A stretch of 64,000 nucleotides of DNA, taken from assembly GCA_017303715.1 (NCBI GenBank), contig JAFLBZ010000024.1:1-64000 (forward strand). The letters are read 5' to 3'. The notes under the pieces are model-generated. The model worked only from the letters and a program-made list of their open reading frames with translations, made no database searches and was not told where the DNA came from. The translations under genes and the position numbers were made by a program. The DNA comes from Rhodothermia bacterium. GTDB lineage: Bacteria > Bacteroidota > Rhodothermia > Rhodothermales > UBA2364. This document shows positions 52,417-61,529 of this stretch, one piece after another. Position 1 is the first letter of the stretch, and each line of letters begins with the position of its first letter.

Positions 52417-52983
52417 TTAGTCCTCTAAGCCATCTTCATCCATCTCGTAGGAATCATCAGTATCTTCTTCCTCTTCCTCACCCTCCAGCGCGTCCTCTTC
52501 GTCCTCCAGCGCGTCCTCTTCGTCCAAATCATCCAAACCCAAAGCGGCCCCATCAATCCCCAGCTCAGGATCAATGTCTAAGAGGTCATCCACTTCTTCC
52601 TCCTCATCGTCCAGCACATCGTCCTCCTCCTCCTCTACAAGTGGAACTTCAAGCAAGAATTTAGCGTCAGCATCATCGTCATCCTCAATAATGGCCGTTT
52701 TTTTAGCTGCGGCCTTTTTGGCTTTTTCAGCCTTCGATTTTGCCGCTGCTACATGTAAGTGATAAACCGATTCATCCTCATCTTCAGAGACCAAGAAAAT
52801 CAGGTTTTCCGCGATGAGTTTACGAAAGATTTGCACAGCACATGGGATGTATCCAGCCCCGACCTTAAAAAGCCGCACACGTTTGGGGCTTACTTGTAGC
52901 ACGTAGCCATCTTTCATTTTTGAGACTACGTATTCTTTACGCTTGTCCAATCCCACACTTGGTGGTGAATTCCATAAATCCAT
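52417..52983 (-). CDS. Hypothetical protein with long acidic C-terminal tail
   Basis: 188 aa. Residues 1-80 look like a folded domain (VVSKMKDGYVLQVSPKRVRLFKVGAGYIPCAV). A short basic helix follows (KSKAEKAKKAAAKK), then about 95 residues are mostly Asp/Glu/Leu. No family recognised. It lies 24 bp downstream of another extremely acidic protein. Confidence 0.6.
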   Translation of the reverse strand: MDLWNSPPSVGLDKRKEYVVSKMKDGYVLQVSPKRVRLFKVGAGYIPCAVQIFRKLIAENLIFLVSEDEDESVYHLHVAAAKSKAEKAKKAAAKKTAIIEDDDDADAKFLLEVPLVEEEEDDVLDDEEEEVDDLLDIDPELGIDGAALGLDDLDEEDALEDEEDALEGEEEEEDTDDSYEMDEDGLED

Positions 52984-53007
52984 AGGTATGTATAACTAAT
53001 TGCAGGT

Positions 53008-53286
53008 TTAAACTTCTTCTTCGTCTTCCCAATCCTCGTCGTCTTCGTCCCAATCTTCGTCCTCCTCGTCATCCCATTCTTCCTCGTCGTCCCAATCCTC
53101 ATCCTCCTCATCCCAATCTTCTTCGTCTTCATCCCAATCTTCGTCCTCCCATTCTTCATTTTCCTCATCCCATTCGTCTTCGTCCCATTCGTCGTCATCC
53201 TGTTGGTTCAAGATTCCAAAATAGGGTGCATGTAGTTTTGGCAGCAAGTCCATTGTTTCTGTCTCGAAGGCAATTCCCTTAATCAT
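53008..53286 (-). CDS. Small protein with tryptophan-punctuated poly-acidic tail
   Basis: 92 aa from the ATG at 53286. After a 30-residue head (MIKGIAFETETMDLLPKLHA...FGILNQQ) the last 63 residues are Asp/Glu with a Trp every 3-8 residues (DEWDEDEWDEENEEWEDEDW and on). The DNA below it is an imperfect tandem array of TCGTCCCAATCTTC-like units. Such tails can mimic nucleic acid or bind cations or histone-like proteins; none of this is shown. The upstream frame to 53454 has no support. Confidence 0.6.
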   Translation of the reverse strand: MIKGIAFETETMDLLPKLHAPYFGILNQQDDDEWDEDEWDEENEEWEDEDWDEDEEDWDEEDEDWDDEEEWDDEEDEDWDEDDEDWEDEEEV

Positions 53287-53489
53287 GGCTTGATTATTAT
53301 ATTGGAGTTTTAGAAAAAGACGGCGGGAAGATAAGAAAGCGATTGTAAGGATGCTATACGATATTTTGATTTTTTCGGGCATACAGAAAGTTTTCTTTCG
53401 GAAATTGATCAATCGCCACATTGAACGAGATAAAAGAATGATTATTTTCAGCACCGATTTTTCTCTGATCCATTTTTTTCACCACTTTA

Positions 53490-55499
53490 TTGTCTGCTTT
53501 AGCATTGGAAAATAACCCAAACATTGAAACCGCCAACGTTTTGCCACAAACGCCACTTCCGTCGTGGAACCCGCATGACGCACAGTCTTTGTATTTTGTA
53601 GAAGCATGGGGACATCCCTACTTTTCGGTAAACGAGAATGGGCATATTGGCATAAAACCTGTGTATAAGTCTAACGTTTGTATGGACTTATTCCAGCTTG
53701 TTGAAGAACTCCGAGACAAAGAAAACCTTTCTTTTCCGGTTGTCATTCGTTTTATGGACCTTTTACGATCTCGTGTAATCGAACTAAACGAGGCATTTCG
53801 GGCGGCGATCCAAGAAGCCGGCTACAAAAATGTGTACCAAGGGGTTTATCCCATTAAGGTGAACCAAATGCACGAAGTGGTCGAGGAAATATTGGAAGCA
53901 GGCCAGCCCTACAATTTTGGCCTGGAGTGTGGCTCCAAATCCGAATTGATTGCCACACTGCCGTATTTAGAACGGGATGGTATGCTCTTGATCTGTAATG
54001 GGTATAAAGACGCCACCATGCTCCACCTGATGTTAACCTTCCAGAAAATCGGGAAGAAGGTTTTACCCGTTGTAGAGAAATTCAGCGAGTTCCGCTTGAT
54101 TCTCGAATTGGCGGATACGCTCAAGATTCAGCCCCAATTCGGTATTCGGGTCCGCCTTTCAAGTACGGGTATCGGGCAATGGGCAACCTCCAGCGGCGAC
54201 CAATCCAAGTTTGGTGTTACCATTTCCGAACTCTTGGACATTATCGAGACCCTCAAAGAACGCCAACAACCCGAGTCTCTAAAATTGGTTCACTTCCACT
54301 TGGGGAGCCAAATTTCCGACATCAAATTTCTGAAAAACGCCATCAAAGAAACCGCCCGTGTCTATGCAAAACTTCACCAACAAGGAATGAAAGGGGTTGA
54401 ATATATGGATGTAGGCGGTGGTTTGGGTGTTAATTACGAAGCCGGAACGATAGACCCCTTAAATGGCATCAACTATGGCTTTGAGGAATATGTAAACTGC
54501 GTGGTGTATGGCATTATGGAAGTTTGCGATTACGAAGGCGTGCCACACCCCATTATTGTTTCCGAAAGTGGCCGCGCCATCACAGCACACCATTCCGTGC
54601 TGATCACCGAGGCCATCGGAGCCACACAGCGCCCAGAACTGAATCCAGAATTTGAGTTATACCCCACCGACCATGATGTCTTGAAGGAAATGTGGCGGAC
54701 GCTCCAAGCACTGCGGGCGACCCCAACACTCCGCTTAAACCAACTCTTGGAGGTGTACCACGATACCCTCGAACTTCGCCAACAGTCCGATACCTTGTTT
54801 ACGTTTGGTTATTTGGATTTGGAACAAAAAGCCCAAACAGAACGCTTGTATTGGACTATATGCAAAGAAATAAATGACCGCGTTCACGCTGCAAAATCGG
54901 AATGGCTTCCGCAAGAATTAGACGATTTAGACGATCACTTGGTGGATCAATACCTATGCGATTTTTCTCTTTTCCAGTCTATGCTTGATTATTGGAGTAT
55001 TGACCAGCGCTTCCCCATTATGCCCATTCACCGCTTGACTGAAGAGCCTACCCGCCGAGCTACGTTGGTGGATCTTACCTGTGACTCCGATGGGAAAATC
55101 CGCAATTTCATCTGTCCTGATTATGACAAACATTTTTTAGAAGTGCATCCGCTCCACGAAAACGAGCCTTATTATCTCGGTTTCTTTTTAATGGGTGCTT
55201 ATCAAGACATTTTGGGCGATACCCATAACCTCTTTGGGCGGGTAAACGAGGTGCATGTTTATGCAGACGAAGAAGAACCCAACGATTATTTTGTGGAGAA
55301 GGTCATTCCGGGTGCAACCGTAGAAGAAATGTTGGCAACGGTTCAATACTTCCCCAATCAGCTCCATAAACGGATGCAAATGCTACTTCAAGACAAGGTG
55401 GCTCAAGGCTTGCTGCGCCCCAAAAAGGCAAAGGAACTTTTAGACCTTTATGCGGGTTTTTTTAAGGACTACTCCTACTTTACCTCGCATAAAATTTAA
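53490..55499 (+). CDS. speA: Biosynthetic arginine decarboxylase SpeA
   Basis: 669 aa. Arginine to agmatine, PLP-dependent (GVYPIKVNQMHEVVEEI with the PLP Lys; FHLGSQISDI; MDVGGGLGVNYEA; HHSVLITEAIG). No ATG is available at the N-terminus: the upstream in-frame stop is at 53466-53468, so translation starts at TTG 53490 or ATT 53472. First step of the agmatine route whose next enzymes are encoded just downstream. Confidence 0.95.
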   Translation: MSALALENNPNIETANVLPQTPLPSWNPHDAQSLYFVEAWGHPYFSVNENGHIGIKPVYKSNVCMDLFQLVEELRDKENLSFPVVIRFMDLLRSRVIELNEAFRAAIQEAGYKNVYQGVYPIKVNQMHEVVEEILEAGQPYNFGLECGSKSELIATLPYLERDGMLLICNGYKDATMLHLMLTFQKIGKKVLPVVEKFSEFRLILELADTLKIQPQFGIRVRLSSTGIGQWATSSGDQSKFGVTISELLDIIETLKERQQPESLKLVHFHLGSQISDIKFLKNAIKETARVYAKLHQQGMKGVEYMDVGGGLGVNYEAGTIDPLNGINYGFEEYVNCVVYGIMEVCDYEGVPHPIIVSESGRAITAHHSVLITEAIGATQRPELNPEFELYPTDHDVLKEMWRTLQALRATPTLRLNQLLEVYHDTLELRQQSDTLFTFGYLDLEQKAQTERLYWTICKEINDRVHAAKSEWLPQELDDLDDHLVDQYLCDFSLFQSMLDYWSIDQRFPIMPIHRLTEEPTRRATLVDLTCDSDGKIRNFICPDYDKHFLEVHPLHENEPYYLGFFLMGAYQDILGDTHNLFGRVNEVHVYADEEEPNDYFVEKVIPGATVEEMLATVQYFPNQLHKRMQMLLQDKVAQGLLRPKKAKELLDLYAGFFKDYSYFTSHKI

Positions 55500-55550
55500 C
55501 CCAGAAGCCTTCTGTTTTATTTAAAACAAGCCTATTTTTGGCCTATAGCG

Positions 55551-56063
55551 TTGTTTTTGCTGCTTTATTGTTTGCCAGAACAGGCTATGGCCGGAACCAC
55601 GGACACCTTGTTCACCCTTTCCTTTACCGTCAAAAGGGGACTTCCGGGTCATGCGTATGTCTCATGGCAAAAAGGTTTCATACATACCGAATCCAGAGAA
55701 GTAGCCGCCTTTGGCTTGTATCCAAAGAGTAGGCTTTCTGCGGTATTTTCGGTACTGCGAAGTATTGACGGAACCATACGTACCGAAAACAATGCACTTC
55801 CCACACCCTCCCAAAGGCAGTACGTGATCCGGGTTCCGGTTACCCGTATGCAGTTTTATGCCGCCTTAAAAATTCGGGACAATTGGGTACGAGAAGGACG
55901 TTATCGTTTGTTTGTTCACGATTGTGTGACCTTCATGTACACCGTAGCCAAGGAAGTAGGCTTGACTGTGCCACGGCGGATTTTCCGGACATACTCTCCG
56001 AAAAGGTATTGGCGGGAGTTTGTAGCGGCCAATCAACCTTCTTTTACAAAATCTACCAAATGA
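55551..56063 (+). CDS. Exported NlpC-like or DUF4105-like hypothetical protein
   Basis: About 170 aa. A hydrophobic signal stretch (FLLLYCLPEQAMAG) is present but no ATG precedes it; TTG at 55551 is the closest start and the frame is open back to the speA stop. The body ends with HDCVTFMYTVAKEVGLTVP, where Cys with nearby His resembles NlpC/P60-like or DUF4105 active sites. Its stop overlaps the aguB start by 4 bp. Confidence 0.5.
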   Translation: MFLLLYCLPEQAMAGTTDTLFTLSFTVKRGLPGHAYVSWQKGFIHTESREVAAFGLYPKSRLSAVFSVLRSIDGTIRTENNALPTPSQRQYVIRVPVTRMQFYAALKIRDNWVREGRYRLFVHDCVTFMYTVAKEVGLTVPRRIFRTYSPKRYWREFVAANQPSFTKSTK

Positions 56064-57004
56064 CAAAAAACCGCTTATTAAAACCAAAATATATGTCCAA
56101 AAATGCAAATAGAATGGTGCGTGTGGCCTTGGTTCAAATGTCTATGAGCAATGACACCAAAGATAACCTCGAAAAAGCCCTCCAGATGGCTGAGGCTGCT
56201 GCAAAACAAGGTGCGGATATCATTTGCCTGCCAGAACTTTTTCTGGGACCATACTTTTGCAAAACCGAAAACCCAAAACACTTTGACCGCACCGAGCCGA
56301 TTCCCGGCCCAACAACAAAAGCCTTTACCCCACTTGCCAATACCTATGATGTGACGCTGATTCTAAGCCTATTTGAAAAGCGTGCGCCGGGCTTATACCA
56401 CAATACTGCCGCTATTTTGGACGGGAAAAAGGGATACCTTGGGAAATACCGCAAAATGCACATCCCAGATGACCCCATGTATTATGAAAAATTCTATTTT
56501 ACTCCCGGCGATCTCGGTTTTTGTACGTGGAATACCCGACCTGCTACGATCGGAACTTTGATCTGCTGGGATCAATGGTATCCCGAAGCCGCACGGCTCA
56601 CCGCCATGAAAGGCGCCGAAATCTTGTTCTATCCTACTGCCATCGGATGGCTTGCCTCCGAAAAGGAACAGGCAAAAGCTCAACACAACGCATGGGAAAC
56701 CATACAACGAAGCCATGCCATTGCCAATGGCTGCTTTGTGGTGGCTGTAAACCGAGTCGGGTACGAGGCCATTCCCGAAGATGAAACACCCGAAATTGAT
56801 ACGGGGATTGGGTTTTGGGGGCAAAGTTTTGTCGCTGCACCTAATGGCGAGATCATCGCCCGTGCCTCTTCGGATCAAGAAGAGATTTTAATCGTTAATT
56901 TAAATTTAACGATGATTGAAGAAACCCGCCGTTGGTGGCCTTTTTTCCGTGACCGCCGAATTGACGCTTACACGGGATTGGATCGCCGCTTTTTAACCGA
57001 ATAA
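56060..57004 (+). CDS. aguB: N-carbamoylputrescine amidase AguB
   Basis: 314 aa from the ATG at 56060, which overlaps the preceding stop (ATGA); an internal ATG at 56093 is possible. Carbon-nitrogen hydrolase triad: Glu in CLPELFLGPY, Lys in GKYRKMHIPD, Cys in LICWDQWYPEAAR. Converts N-carbamoylputrescine to putrescine. Precedes aguA by 8 bp. Confidence 0.93.
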   Translation: MTKNRLLKPKYMSKNANRMVRVALVQMSMSNDTKDNLEKALQMAEAAAKQGADIICLPELFLGPYFCKTENPKHFDRTEPIPGPTTKAFTPLANTYDVTLILSLFEKRAPGLYHNTAAILDGKKGYLGKYRKMHIPDDPMYYEKFYFTPGDLGFCTWNTRPATIGTLICWDQWYPEAARLTAMKGAEILFYPTAIGWLASEKEQAKAQHNAWETIQRSHAIANGCFVVAVNRVGYEAIPEDETPEIDTGIGFWGQSFVAAPNGEIIARASSDQEEILIVNLNLTMIEETRRWWPFFRDRRIDAYTGLDRRFLTE

Positions 57005-57012
57005 CTGCTCCT

Positions 57013-58134
57013 ATGCAATCTGAACTGCTCACACCTTTCCGTTGGTCGCCCGCCGCCTCTGGATTTACGATGCCCGCAGAATGGGAAAAACATGAGGGCA
57101 CTTGGCTGGTTTGGCCACACAGTACCGAGACGTGGAAAAACCATGTTTTATCTGCCCAAACCGCAATCCTGCAATTCATTGAAGCCTTGCACAAGGGCGA
57201 GAATATCCATCTCGTGGTCTCCGACGACGAGAAACAACAAGAGGTTCTGGTATCGTTAGAACATCGTAGCATCACAGACAACATCGTCTTTCATCATGCC
57301 CAAACCGACTGTGAATGGATTCGCGACTTTGGTGGAATTTTCTTGCGCAACCCCAATACCGGTGAAATTATTGTTACCGATTGGGGATTTAACAACTGGG
57401 GCGGAAAGTTCTTGGAAGCCGATGCCTACCCACATCTCGAATGGCAGAACGACATTCCACGCCTCATGGCTGCTGCCTATCAAGCTGAACGCACCCCATT
57501 AGATTTTATCCTTGAGGGAGGCTCCTTAGAAGTCAATGGAAAAGGACTGTTGCTCACGACTGAAGATTGTTTGCTCAACCATAATCGAAACCCAAAATAC
57601 ACAAAAGCAGAAATATCGCAACTTCTATGCGACTATTTGGGGATTCGCAAATTGCTGTGGCTGGGTGATGGTCTCTATAACGATGAAACCGATGGTCATA
57701 TTGACAATCTGGCGCGATTCGTCAATGAAAACACCATCTTGACGGTGGTTGAACAAGATCCTCAAGACGTCAATTTTGCCGTTTTACAAGACAATTTGAG
57801 CCGTCTAAAACACATGACCGATTTGAATGGACAGCCGCTACGCATTGTAGAATTGGTGATGCCTGATCCGGTGTATGAGGGTTCCGAACGTATGGCCGCT
57901 TCCTATGCCAATTTCTATATCGGCAATGCCGCTATTGTCATGCCCGGCTATGGGTCATCCAAAGACGAAATTGCACAGAAAACCCTTCAATCTTGTTTTC
58001 CCGACCGTCCGGTAGTGATGGTTCCTTACAACAACCTTATTGTAGGAGGCGGCTCGTTCCATTGCCTCACACAACAGGTTCCGGAAGGTGTTGGAATGGC
58101 TGGAAACAGTGGGCTTGCCCAAGTCGGTTGGTAA
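57013..58134 (+). CDS. aguA: Agmatine deiminase AguA
   Basis: 373 aa. Family motifs ERDFGGIF-type (ECEWIRDFGGIF), LEGGSLEVNGKG, LWLGDGLYNDETDGHIDNLARF, and the catalytic Cys in GGGSFHCLTQQVP. Converts agmatine to N-carbamoylputrescine. With SpeA and AguB it completes arginine to putrescine in one locus. Confidence 0.95.
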   Translation: MQSELLTPFRWSPAASGFTMPAEWEKHEGTWLVWPHSTETWKNHVLSAQTAILQFIEALHKGENIHLVVSDDEKQQEVLVSLEHRSITDNIVFHHAQTDCEWIRDFGGIFLRNPNTGEIIVTDWGFNNWGGKFLEADAYPHLEWQNDIPRLMAAAYQAERTPLDFILEGGSLEVNGKGLLLTTEDCLLNHNRNPKYTKAEISQLLCDYLGIRKLLWLGDGLYNDETDGHIDNLARFVNENTILTVVEQDPQDVNFAVLQDNLSRLKHMTDLNGQPLRIVELVMPDPVYEGSERMAASYANFYIGNAAIVMPGYGSSKDEIAQKTLQSCFPDRPVVMVPYNNLIVGGGSFHCLTQQVPEGVGMAGNSGLAQVGW

Positions 58135-58135
58135 G

Positions 58136-58387
58136 CTAATTTTCCTCTTTCATCCAAAAGAAATAATATCCCTTTGTCATTGAATAGGGCGTCATAGAGG
58201 TCGCTTCTGCGGCATTCAAGGCTTCGACGGTTACCAAGCGCCACCCTTCAGCCCCCATGTCGTTTAAGTGGTCTTTGAAATATCCACTACGAACCAAAGA
58301 ATGTGGGTCTATACGGGGCGCACTTTCGTACCACTTTTTATCTGATGGAATTTCCACGAACGTGGTTTTATACAAATACTTTGTCAT
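58136..58387 (-). CDS. DUF4177-like small protein
   Basis: 83 aa with LYKTTFVEIPS and LNDMGAEGWRLVTVEAL, the pattern of DUF4177. Cytoplasmic, function unknown. Convergent with aguA, one base apart. Confidence 0.65.
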   Translation of the reverse strand: MTKYLYKTTFVEIPSDKKWYESAPRIDPHSLVRSGYFKDHLNDMGAEGWRLVTVEALNAAEATSMTPYSMTKGYYFFWMKEEN

Positions 58388-58410
58388 AAGTCTTTATATT
58401 TATTGACTTC

Positions 58411-59073
58411 CTAAAATTGTTTACTAAATGTAAATCCGAGTGGCAATACCTGATACTGCACCATTTCACTCCGCCAAGATTTTGGCGTAATTCGATTGAT
58501 GTTGCGATGAACCAAATAGGCCACGCCCGAACCAAGCACGGCTCCCGCCAAGACATCTGATGGATAATGTACCCCATTCCAAACCCGAGACACTCCTACG
58601 CCACTTGCCCAAAGATACGCAGGAACTACGATGTACCACTTTTTATGCTGCATGGACAAAGCTGTAGCCAACGCAAAAGCCAAAGTGGCATGTCCTGAAG
58701 GCATACTGTACGAATCCTCTGTTGGCGTGTCTTTATCACCCCTATAAAACACAATATCGTTCATCGTTTGGTAAGGTCGAAAACGTTTAATGGTACGTTT
58801 TAGCGCCTCCATTGCGGCATAACTCCCTACACCAGAGGCGGCAACCGCCCAACCTTGTTGCAAGGTGTATTCCCGAATATTGGCCGCACCTGCCGTCATT
58901 GCACCGGCTGGTATCAACAAAAATAAGGGATACGAACTACGATCCGAAAGCTGCATCGCCTTTGAGAAAAGCGGGGTATCGCGTTCATAAATTTTGTGCA
59001 ACACCCGCGTATCCAAAGAGGATTGTGCAAAAACAGCACAAGGCAAGAACAATATCAATAGGTACTTATACAT
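58411..59073 (-). CDS. Exported PAP2-family phosphatase
   Basis: 220 aa. Signal peptide (YLLILFLPCAVFAQ). PAP2 motifs KRTIKRFRPYQ, SMPSGHATLAF and RVWNGVHYPSDVLAGA supply the Lys/Arg, Ser-Gly-His and Arg/His/Asp residues of the acid-phosphatase site. Likely dephosphorylates lipid or undecaprenyl diphosphate at the periplasmic side. One base downstream of the M1 peptidase gene. Confidence 0.9.
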   Translation of the reverse strand: MYKYLLILFLPCAVFAQSSLDTRVLHKIYERDTPLFSKAMQLSDRSSYPLFLLIPAGAMTAGAANIREYTLQQGWAVAASGVGSYAAMEALKRTIKRFRPYQTMNDIVFYRGDKDTPTEDSYSMPSGHATLAFALATALSMQHKKWYIVVPAYLWASGVGVSRVWNGVHYPSDVLAGAVLGSGVAYLVHRNINRITPKSWRSEMVQYQVLPLGFTFSKQF

Positions 59074-59074
59074 T

Positions 59075-61303
59075 TTATCTTTTGTTAGCAGTTAAAGAGA
59101 CCGTCCCACGATCAATCCGGAGACCATACACTTCCTCTTTCTCGTTTTCTAAAAACTGGATTTGGGCTGGTAGGAGTTTCCATTCAAATAGCGATTCCGT
59201 AATCGGAAAGATTTCTATGGGCGGATTTCCTCCTTCTTGTAACAACAAGCGGCTTTCCGTTCGTGAAATCACAATATCCGCAGCCTGAGGAGCATCACCC
59301 ACCCGAAATCTTCCGACATATCGTTCTAATAAATCAATCGGTAGTTTTAGCCGATAAAATTGGTTAGGTATCACAAAATCCATCCGCGTTCCCGTCATTG
59401 TTACCTCATCACGTTTATACAACAACTGGTTGACCTCCTGCCGATCATCCACTTCAAACATTACTTCTGCATCGCCACCCTGAACCTCAAATTGGCGTTC
59501 GTTTATCGGGTTCAATTCCCGTGCATAGCTACCGGGCGCTCGAAACAACAATTTTCCATCAGATTTCCAGACCTCAAATGCAAACTCAGGCTGGATGATG
59601 TACCGTCCTACGAGGTCGTCCTCGGAAAGTGGCCGGGAATAACGATTTTCATACTCATCCTTCCCCCGTAACACCCATCGCTCAGGATCAACCACAAAAG
59701 ATACATTTTCCGAAGCCCAAATACGTGCATGCCCCCCTTCCATCGAGACCCGTTCCAACTTACCTTCCACAAAAACTTCTAATGGCATGGGAAATGGCTT
59801 TTGACCGGGGACATGCCAAGCCAAATCGGTATAGCGACGGGTACGGGTAATGTGAAGGGTGGGCGGCTTCGCTTCCCGAAGATACACCTCAAAAAACCAG
59901 CCCAAGTCTTTTTGGCTGATCTCGTTTGCTAAGCGGATAAAAGCATCTGTATCCACAAACCGGATGTACGATTTGGGATCAGCGGTGAATCCCGCTTTGG
60001 TTTGGGGATAAACAAACGCTTTGAGCAACCTAAAAAAAGGTTCGTCCCCCATTAAATACCGCAGAGAATGTAAAACCCATGATCCTTTGTTATAAACATC
60101 GGTAGGGACGTCTTTAGAGCTTATTGGCGCTAATGGAGCAAGGGCAGCCGCATGGTCGATTTGCTTTTCCTGCCTATTCAGATAAACCCGATAGGCAACA
60201 GTACCCTTAAGATACTCTGCATACAACGCTTCGAGGTAGGTCGCAAAGGCTTCGTGTAGCCACATGTCCTTCCAATCATGATTCGTGATCAAGTTCCCAA
60301 ACCATTCATGCGCTGTTTCATGGAACAACAAGGCATCAAACCCGCCATTATAACCCGTCATCGCATCGTTTTTATATCGTCCACCATAAGCAATTAAGGT
60401 CTGGTGCTCCATGCCCAAAAACGGGGTTTCTGCAATACCAAATTTTTCGCTTCGGAAGGGATATGGTCCCAACTTTTGCTCCAAAAAAGCCAGCTGTTTT
60501 GCCATTTCCACCAACAAAACCTTCCCCTTTTCCACATTTTCCGGCAAGACCCAGTATTGAATTGGCATCGTTACACCGTCAATGGTGGTATAAGGATGAG
60601 TGATGCGTAAATATGGGGCAATATTTAGTGTAACGTTATAGGGACTAATCGGAACCGATATTTTCCAATGAAAGGTTTCGGTTTTGTCCGGTTTTGGCGT
60701 CCGAGAAACCAATTTCCCATTAGATACAGCCCAATAACCCTTAGGAACATTAAAGCGCACATCCATTGAGTCTGGCTTATCCGAAGGATGGTCTTTAACA
60801 GGCCACCACACATCCGCACCTTCTGTTTGGCAAGAAGTTGCAACCCAATAACGGTCGTTCTTTGTGCGCGACCACGTAAAACCTCCAGCCCATGGCGGAA
60901 TGGGTGCAACTCTGGGAATACCACCATACCGAATGGTCAATGTGACTTGCTCTCCAATAAGCCGTTCCTGAACCAACTCGATCCACACCTGTCCTCCTTC
61001 CCGATGGAAACGCCGCTCCACTTGCTGACCACCCACATGCTCTGATATTTGGCGAATAGACAAGCGCGGGTCTAAATCCAAAACAAAACGTTGTATCGGA
61101 GAAGTGATGCGTGCTATCACCGATAACGAGCCGCTAATGGCTTCTTTTTTAGGATCAATCTTGAGGGAAAGACTATAATATCCCACATCGAGCGCGGCTT
61201 GCTCTGGGATCAATACCCCACCCGATACATATGGATCCGGCTGTGCGACCACATGTATTGAAAAAAAACGGATCAGAAAAAGTAAACCCAGCGTATAGCG
61301 CAT
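59075..61303 (-). CDS. Exported M1-family aminopeptidase
   Basis: 742 aa with a signal peptide (LGLLFLIRFFSIHVVAQ). Zinc site HETAHEWFGN plus Glu in MWLHEAFATYLEAL (usual WLNEGFA). The substrate motif reads FLGMEHQTLIAYG in place of GAMEN. An aminopeptidase of the M1 type acting in the periplasm. Precedes the PAP2 gene by one base. Confidence 0.9.
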   Translation of the reverse strand: MRYTLGLLFLIRFFSIHVVAQPDPYVSGGVLIPEQAALDVGYYSLSLKIDPKKEAISGSLSVIARITSPIQRFVLDLDPRLSIRQISEHVGGQQVERRFHREGGQVWIELVQERLIGEQVTLTIRYGGIPRVAPIPPWAGGFTWSRTKNDRYWVATSCQTEGADVWWPVKDHPSDKPDSMDVRFNVPKGYWAVSNGKLVSRTPKPDKTETFHWKISVPISPYNVTLNIAPYLRITHPYTTIDGVTMPIQYWVLPENVEKGKVLLVEMAKQLAFLEQKLGPYPFRSEKFGIAETPFLGMEHQTLIAYGGRYKNDAMTGYNGGFDALLFHETAHEWFGNLITNHDWKDMWLHEAFATYLEALYAEYLKGTVAYRVYLNRQEKQIDHAAALAPLAPISSKDVPTDVYNKGSWVLHSLRYLMGDEPFFRLLKAFVYPQTKAGFTADPKSYIRFVDTDAFIRLANEISQKDLGWFFEVYLREAKPPTLHITRTRRYTDLAWHVPGQKPFPMPLEVFVEGKLERVSMEGGHARIWASENVSFVVDPERWVLRGKDEYENRYSRPLSEDDLVGRYIIQPEFAFEVWKSDGKLLFRAPGSYARELNPINERQFEVQGGDAEVMFEVDDRQEVNQLLYKRDEVTMTGTRMDFVIPNQFYRLKLPIDLLERYVGRFRVGDAPQAADIVISRTESRLLLQEGGNPPIEIFPITESLFEWKLLPAQIQFLENEKEEVYGLRIDRGTVSLTANKR

Positions 61304-61529
61304 GTATAAAGATACGTTGCAAGAAGACCAAAATATACGATTCAGAAACCTATTTACGTGCCTCGTCCTATTCAGGTTGGCCTATTTCTCATAATTTACT
61401 TGCTCTTTCATCAAAGCTATCTATAGAGAAAAGGAGCCATTTACTAAAAACGGAACCTTCACTTGGATGAACTCAGGCTTTTTCCCTCCAAAAAAACCTT
61501 ATCTTCAGTTCGTTTAAACCCATATTTTT

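Noticed and set aside
53287-53454. N-terminal extension of the acidic protein to 53454
   Set aside because: The extension is AT-rich with unlike composition and no ribosome site; the ATG at 53286 gives a compact protein.
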